Of a stretch of 64,000 nt of DNA, positions 59,798 to 64,000 are shown piece by piece. Positions within the stretch are counted from its first letter, which is position 1; each line of letters begins with the position of its first letter. The stretch is from Streptomyces sp. NBC_00344 (GTDB lineage Bacteria; Actinomycetota; Actinomycetes; Streptomycetales; Streptomycetaceae), in the NCBI RefSeq assembly GCF_036088315.1, contig NZ_CP107996.1, positions 4,361,501-4,425,500 of the forward strand, given 5' to 3'. Under the pieces are notes generated by a model that was not told where the DNA came from, ran no database searches, and saw only the letters and a program-made list of their open reading frames with translations. Made by a program: the position numbers and the translations under genes.

Positions 59798-62758
59798 TCA
59801 GCCGAGGCTGGCGTCAATGATGGGGGCGTGGCGTCGAGAGTCGATCGCCCGGAAGCGGACGACTCCGCGGTCGTCCGTATGAGCGGCCGCAGGCGGGACG
59901 AGAGAGAAGAGCATGGCCACCTTGCCGGGGTCTACCGATCCGTTGACGATGGCCGTCGAAGGGTCCTCTTCGATGACCGGGTAGAGCAGGACGCTGCCCC
60001 GGCGAGGCCGTACATGCTGCTCGGTGACCGGGTCCTCGGTCCTCGGCAACGAACCCGCGATGCGCAACGCCGTGGCTCGGTGCTTCGGGTCGCTGATGTT
60101 TCCGAAGATCTCGACGCGGCGACGCTGGCGATGGGACAGCGCGAGAGGCTGCCTACCGGCGATCTCGGCGGTGAGAGCGCGAGTGGTTGAGGTGTGCTGC
60201 GGAACGATGAGTAGCCAGTCTTCGATCAGATGTGGCTTGCGGGCCACGTCCTCTAGGTACGCCAAGTGCGGGGCGAAGGCCGTCGGGTTCCACCACTTGA
60301 GGTTTCTGAGAACACCCATGAGTTCGGTGTGACTCATGGTCTTGGTGAGTGCCGACAGGCGGTAGGTGCGTGCGTTCGATGTGTGGTGATATACGAATTC
60401 CGTGCGCTCCGGCCGAAGGTCATCGAGCAGGGGGCACCAAAGCATCGTGTTGTGACGCAGGTCGGCAGGCGAGTTCGGGTGTGCGGTGGGCTCGATGATG
60501 TGGCCCGGCGACCGGATCTCCACCAGCTCCGCGTTGTACATCTTGTTCCGTGCCGCGGGCCGCAGCCACGGCAGGTGCTGCGAGACCAGTGGCGGCACCT
60601 GGGCCGGGATCAACTGTGGCTTTCCATCGATCAGTTCTGCGTAACGGGCGAGCTGGTTCCGGAACTCCTCCTCGTCGCGGCAGATGGCCTCGAAGGCCTC
60701 GTACAGGTCTGCTGTCTGTCCGCGGCCGTATGTCTCCGCGCGTCCGATGTAGAGGCGCACCAGGTCGCGGTAGCCGGGGCGGAAACCGAACCAGCGGCCC
60801 ATCTGCATGAGGGTGTCGGCCTGCTGGGTGGTGCGGCGGTAGTAGGTGATGGTCAGGCCCTCGACCGTGAAGCCTCGGGAGAGCTTCGTGCCACCGACCA
60901 GGATCTTCCAGACGTGCGGGGTGCGGTCGAAGTCCAGGTCGAGTTGTTCGAAGTAGCGGTCGGAATCGCCGTTGACGACGATGACGGGCCGGCCGCCCTT
61001 GCCGATCAGCTGGCGGGCGTGACTGATGTACGGCGACAGTTCCTCGTACGACGACGGCGTGGGCAGGCCCTCCGCACGGGCCCGGCACACCGGCGAGAAG
61101 TCGTCCGCGAACAGGTCCGCGAGGCGTTTTCGGCCGGCCAGGGAGGCGTAACCGGCCTCGTGCCACATCGAGTTGATGCGCAGGGCCAGTTCCGCGTGGT
61201 CGTTGGTCCTGACCGACTCGTGGACCAGCATGGTGTGGTGGCGGAAGGGTTCCCCGGAGATGCCGTGGTCCGCTCGGTAGAGCTTCAGCGCGCCCGACAG
61301 GACGAAGGCGTCCATGGCCTCCTGGAGGCGGTCGTCCGCCTCGTCGTGGATGCCGCGTACGTGGGCCAGCTCGTGGGAGTTCGCGTACGTACGCTCGCCC
61401 GGCTCGAGCGGTGAGTCGAGGTCGTGGAAGTCCTGGACCCCCATGTAGCCCGCCGGACGCGGGAGTGAGATCAGGAAGTCGGTGGGGAAGATGTCCTGCG
61501 CGTCGCTCGGGTCGATGAAGACGTTCGCGAACGGGGTCGCGGTGTAACCGGCGTACTGGGCGCGCGGGAGCAGCTCGAGGAGCTGGGAGATCAGCGAGTT
61601 GATGGCCGTGCGGTCGGTGCGGCCCTGCTCCCAGCGTTTGGGGTTCGAGGTGTTCACCGATGCCTGGTCGGACTCGTCGTCGATGATCAGGACGGGGAGT
61701 TCGCCGAGGAGTCCGTGGATCTGCTTCAAGTCCTTGACCAGCTTGGTGAGGACCGACTTGTTCTTCTTCACGACCATCACCCGCGCCGCCGCGTGGTGCA
61801 GGTTGCGCGGGTCGTTGAGCGGGAGGGTCGGCTCGCGCTTCTCGAACTCCAGGGCGCGGATGCCCTGCGCCAGGCTCTTGTAGTCGTTGTCGCGGGTCGT
61901 CAGCCGTTCGATGTCGAAGGCGCCGAGTGTGGAAGGCCGGCCTCCGTGGCTCACGAAGTCGGGCCAGTCGGCGTCCTCGTCGACGTAGTCCACGCCGATC
62001 AGGGTGTCCGTGTCGCCGGGGTCCGCGCCGCGCAGGATGTTCTCCTGGCCGATCAGCTCCATGTCCAGACGGCGCTGGGTCTGCGCGCGCAGCAGGTTGA
62101 GCGTGCCGCCGAGGACGATGACCAGGCGGTAGCCCGCGTCGATGGCCTTGGCCGCGACACCCGTGAAGTTGGCGGTCTTGCCGGACTGTACGTAGCCGAC
62201 GACCAGGCCCTTCGCCTGGCGTACGGCCGGCTGCTCCGGGTCGGTGAGGCGCTCGACGACGGCGCGGCTCGCCTCGTCCAGGCTCGCGATCGCGGCGTCC
62301 GACCAGCCCTTGGCGCGGAGCTTGTGCTCGTACGACGTCCAGTAGAAGGAGCGCGCGGCCATCCGTTCCGGGGTGTACCAGGCGGTGAACTCGCGGGCGA
62401 TGACAGTGGCGCCCGGCACCCGGCTCACCGGGACCGCCGCGTCCAGTGCCTTGCGTACGTCCGGGCCGAGACGCAGCCGGTCGTACACCGTCGTCCGGCG
62501 TTCCCCTGTCCGGGGCCTGACGTCCGGGGCCCACGGGGGTGCGTCGGCGAAGTCCCAGGCCGTGAGGGTGCGGCTCCAGAGCGCGGTCAGCCGCTCGTCG
62601 CCGTTCGCGATGCGGGCCCGGAACGTCTCCTCGGTGAGGTCGGCGCCGGGGTGGTCCTCGTCGGCGGCGAGCGCCGCCCACGTGGCGAAGTGGCGTGGGC
62701 TGTCCTGCATGCCGGTCAGCGCGGAGTTGTGGATCCTCAGCAGGATGTCATCGGTCAC
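59798..62758 (-). CDS. Z1-domain superfamily II helicase of a restriction-type defence system
   Basis: A 986-residue ATPase. Walker A is LVVGYVQSGKTANFTG, the DEAH-type box is VLIIDDESDQAS, motif III is AGYTATPFANVF, and the Z1-specific block is VGGTKLSRGFTVEGLTITYY, followed by the arginine-finger region QMGRWFGFRPGY. Z1 helicases are known from operons with MORC/MutL-type GHKL ATPases, nucleases and DNA methylases. GTG 62758 starts 41 bp after the ATPase stop. The C-terminal 250 residues are family-specific. This is a clear defence gene. Confidence 0.93.
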   Translation of the reverse strand: MTDDILLRIHNSALTGMQDSPRHFATWAALAADEDHPGADLTEETFRARIANGDERLTALWSRTLTAWDFADAPPWAPDVRPRTGERRTTVYDRLRLGPDVRKALDAAVPVSRVPGATVIAREFTAWYTPERMAARSFYWTSYEHKLRAKGWSDAAIASLDEASRAVVERLTDPEQPAVRQAKGLVVGYVQSGKTANFTGVAAKAIDAGYRLVIVLGGTLNLLRAQTQRRLDMELIGQENILRGADPGDTDTLIGVDYVDEDADWPDFVSHGGRPSTLGAFDIERLTTRDNDYKSLAQGIRALEFEKREPTLPLNDPRNLHHAAARVMVVKKNKSVLTKLVKDLKQIHGLLGELPVLIIDDESDQASVNTSNPKRWEQGRTDRTAINSLISQLLELLPRAQYAGYTATPFANVFIDPSDAQDIFPTDFLISLPRPAGYMGVQDFHDLDSPLEPGERTYANSHELAHVRGIHDEADDRLQEAMDAFVLSGALKLYRADHGISGEPFRHHTMLVHESVRTNDHAELALRINSMWHEAGYASLAGRKRLADLFADDFSPVCRARAEGLPTPSSYEELSPYISHARQLIGKGGRPVIVVNGDSDRYFEQLDLDFDRTPHVWKILVGGTKLSRGFTVEGLTITYYRRTTQQADTLMQMGRWFGFRPGYRDLVRLYIGRAETYGRGQTADLYEAFEAICRDEEEFRNQLARYAELIDGKPQLIPAQVPPLVSQHLPWLRPAARNKMYNAELVEIRSPGHIIEPTAHPNSPADLRHNTMLWCPLLDDLRPERTEFVYHHTSNARTYRLSALTKTMSHTELMGVLRNLKWWNPTAFAPHLAYLEDVARKPHLIEDWLLIVPQHTSTTRALTAEIAGRQPLALSHRQRRRVEIFGNISDPKHRATALRIAGSLPRTEDPVTEQHVRPRRGSVLLYPVIEEDPSTAIVNGSVDPGKVAMLFSLVPPAAAHTDDRGVVRFRAIDSRRHAPIIDASLG

Positions 62759-62799
62759 GGGAGTGTCCTCGAAGAGCAGGCGGGACGGGGAATGGCGGG

Positions 62800-64000
62800 T
62801 CAGGACATGCCGCGGTTGCGGCGTTCGCGCTGTGCGCGTACCGACGCCAGCAGGATCGTGTTCCAGTAGTCGACGCGGTCCTGGCGCGGCTTCTCCCAGC
62901 GGCCGAGGCCGAAGCAGTCCTCGAGAAGGAGGTAGAGGAGTGTCTTGGTGACGGGCGCGTCGTTGGCGCCGCCGCGCCGGCCGTCGTTGAAGTCGTCGCG
63001 GAACTCGCTGTTGAGCAGGACGACGTTGTTCTCGCGGTCGAGGTCGAAGAAGCGGTCCTCCCTGAACGGGGTCCAGGTGAACGCGATGGGCTCCTCGCCC
63101 GGCTTCTCCGGCAGCTCCTCCTTGATCGTCCGCCTGATCCTCGGGTCCAGGCCCTTGCCGGGAGCGGTCACCGGCTTGCGTACGGTCTCCGCCCGCTTCG
63201 AGCCGTCGCGGTAGGTGGTCTGCGCGTCGGAGAGGTAGGCCTGGAAGGGCGCCCCTGAGGTGTCGACGGCCTTGTCCACGCCGAGCGTGAATGCCGGTGT
63301 GACGGTGACGCCCTCCTTCTTGACGTCCAGGCTGAACACGCTGTTCGGGGCGGCGGGCAGGTCCACCGCTATCCGCGCCAGGTTGAGGTGGCCCTCGGGG
63401 CTGCGCAGGTCGTTCCAGCCGCCCGCCTGAACGAGGCGGTCGTTCCGGTAGAAGTAGAAGCCCTGCCGTTCGTTCAGCGCGCCGATCTGGCGGAAGCCGG
63501 CGTGCTTGGACTTCGCCGACCAGATGTGAGCCGTGAGCCGGACATCTCCGGCACCCTCCACGGGGGCGGTGAAGACGCGTGGGTACCCGGCCCTGCCCGG
63601 CACCGTGTAGCCGAAGGGGTCCAGCGGTTCGACCGAGATGTGGTCGACCTCCTCACCCGGTCCTTCCGCCTGCGTACCCACGTCCCAGACGGCGATGTCC
63701 AGCTTCAGCCCGCGTGCCAGGAACCGGTGGAGGCAGAGACCGAGGTGGGTCTCGAGCCGGGAGATCGCCTTCGACAGATACTGCTCGCTCTGCCCGCGTG
63801 CCACTGTCTCGAAGGCCCGCACCCGGTCCCACCGGACCACCGTGCCGTGCCACTCGATGATGCCGTCGTAGCGGTCGATGAGGTCCTGGGCGTAGGCCGG
63901 TTCGACGGTATCGCAACGGAAACCGTCGGCGACGCCTTCAGCGGTGAGACGGCGGCCCGCCGCCCGGCTGCGCCTGGTGCGGCTGACGACGGTGAGGGAC
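62800..64000 (-). CDS. GHKL (MORC/MutL-like) ATPase, partial, N-terminus outside window
   Basis: The reading frame is open to the right edge; about 400 residues of C-terminal sequence are visible, and ATG 63840 is internal. The segment IIEWHGTVVRWDRVR matches the strand-turn motif that follows the G2 region in MORC/MutL GHKL ATPases, and LDIAVWDVGTQAEGPGEEVD and FYFYRNDRLVQAGGWNDLRS belong to the transducer domain. The nucleotide-binding motifs would lie beyond the window. Position immediately upstream of the Z1 gene matches the known MORC-Z1 restriction operons, so further genes (methylase, nuclease) are expected to the right. Confidence 0.75.
   Translation of the reverse strand, partial: SLTVVSRTRRSRAAGRRLTAEGVADGFRCDTVEPAYAQDLIDRYDGIIEWHGTVVRWDRVRAFETVARGQSEQYLSKAISRLETHLGLCLHRFLARGLKLDIAVWDVGTQAEGPGEEVDHISVEPLDPFGYTVPGRAGYPRVFTAPVEGAGDVRLTAHIWSAKSKHAGFRQIGALNERQGFYFYRNDRLVQAGGWNDLRSPEGHLNLARIAVDLPAAPNSVFSLDVKKEGVTVTPAFTLGVDKAVDTSGAPFQAYLSDAQTTYRDGSKRAETVRKPVTAPGKGLDPRIRRTIKEELPEKPGEEPIAFTWTPFREDRFFDLDRENNVVLLNSEFRDDFNDGRRGGANDAPVTKTLLYLLLEDCFGLGRWEKPRQDRVDYWNTILLASVRAQRERRNRGMS

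Overview
The window is chromosomal DNA of a Streptomyces species, or a very close relative. The base composition is high-GC with strongly G/C-biased third positions, GTG starts and GTGA/ATGA stop-start overlaps are common, and the gene families are typical (DUF3618, DUF397/DUF5753, CU044_5270, MmyB-type Xre, DasR-type sites). The left end, nagE2-nagF-rph-lipoprotein-rdgB-tRNA-MFS-bcp-DUF3618-GroES-like-gdx-penicillin-binding protein, follows the S. coelicolor SCO2907-SCO2897 order as I remember it.

Layout. 0-14 kb is core chromosome: N-acetylglucosamine PTS genes around a DasR-like operator, RNase PH, a nucleotide-pool sanitiser, a tRNA, a proline/betaine-type MHS transporter, a peroxiredoxin, a guanidine-III riboswitch in front of a Gdx guanidinium exporter, a class A penicillin-binding protein and an ABC-2 exporter. 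14-21.5 kb holds a lipase-like SGNH hydrolase, DUF445 and DUF574 proteins, an ECF-like sigma factor coupled to a membrane CU044_5270 protein, and a CDF metal exporter divergent from an ArsR/SmtB sensor. 21.5-26 kb is a tightly overlapping leftward operon of a 62-residue peptide, an unrecognised helical protein, two paralogous unknown proteins, a serine hydrolase and, after a short gap, a flavin reductase. This is the best candidate for an undescribed, RiPP-like system.

26-35.5 kb contains small regulators, an SDR, a methyltransferase/Xre-cupin pair and a sugar-acid catabolic cluster (enolase-superfamily dehydratase, KdgD, LysR, MFS uptake). 35.6-41 kb has an orphan double-glycine-leader peptide, a Streptomyces HTH protein, a GH25 lysozyme and a long leader-like region before a MerR protein. 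41-45 kb is an allantoin/hydantoin cluster (allantoinase, racemase, NCS1 transporter). 45-58.5 kb mixes regulators, secreted proteins (DUF3238, SH3, glycosidase-like, polysaccharide deacetylase), transporters, a metallophosphoesterase and an Xre/DUF397/ATPase module.

58.6-64 kb is a defence island: a lower-GC SRA-HNH restriction endonuclease with a TTA codon faces a Z1-domain helicase and a GHKL (MORC/MutL-like) ATPase that runs off the right edge.

No IS element, integrase, CRISPR array or rRNA was seen. All calls come from reading the sequence and translations by eye; family names were not checked by any search.
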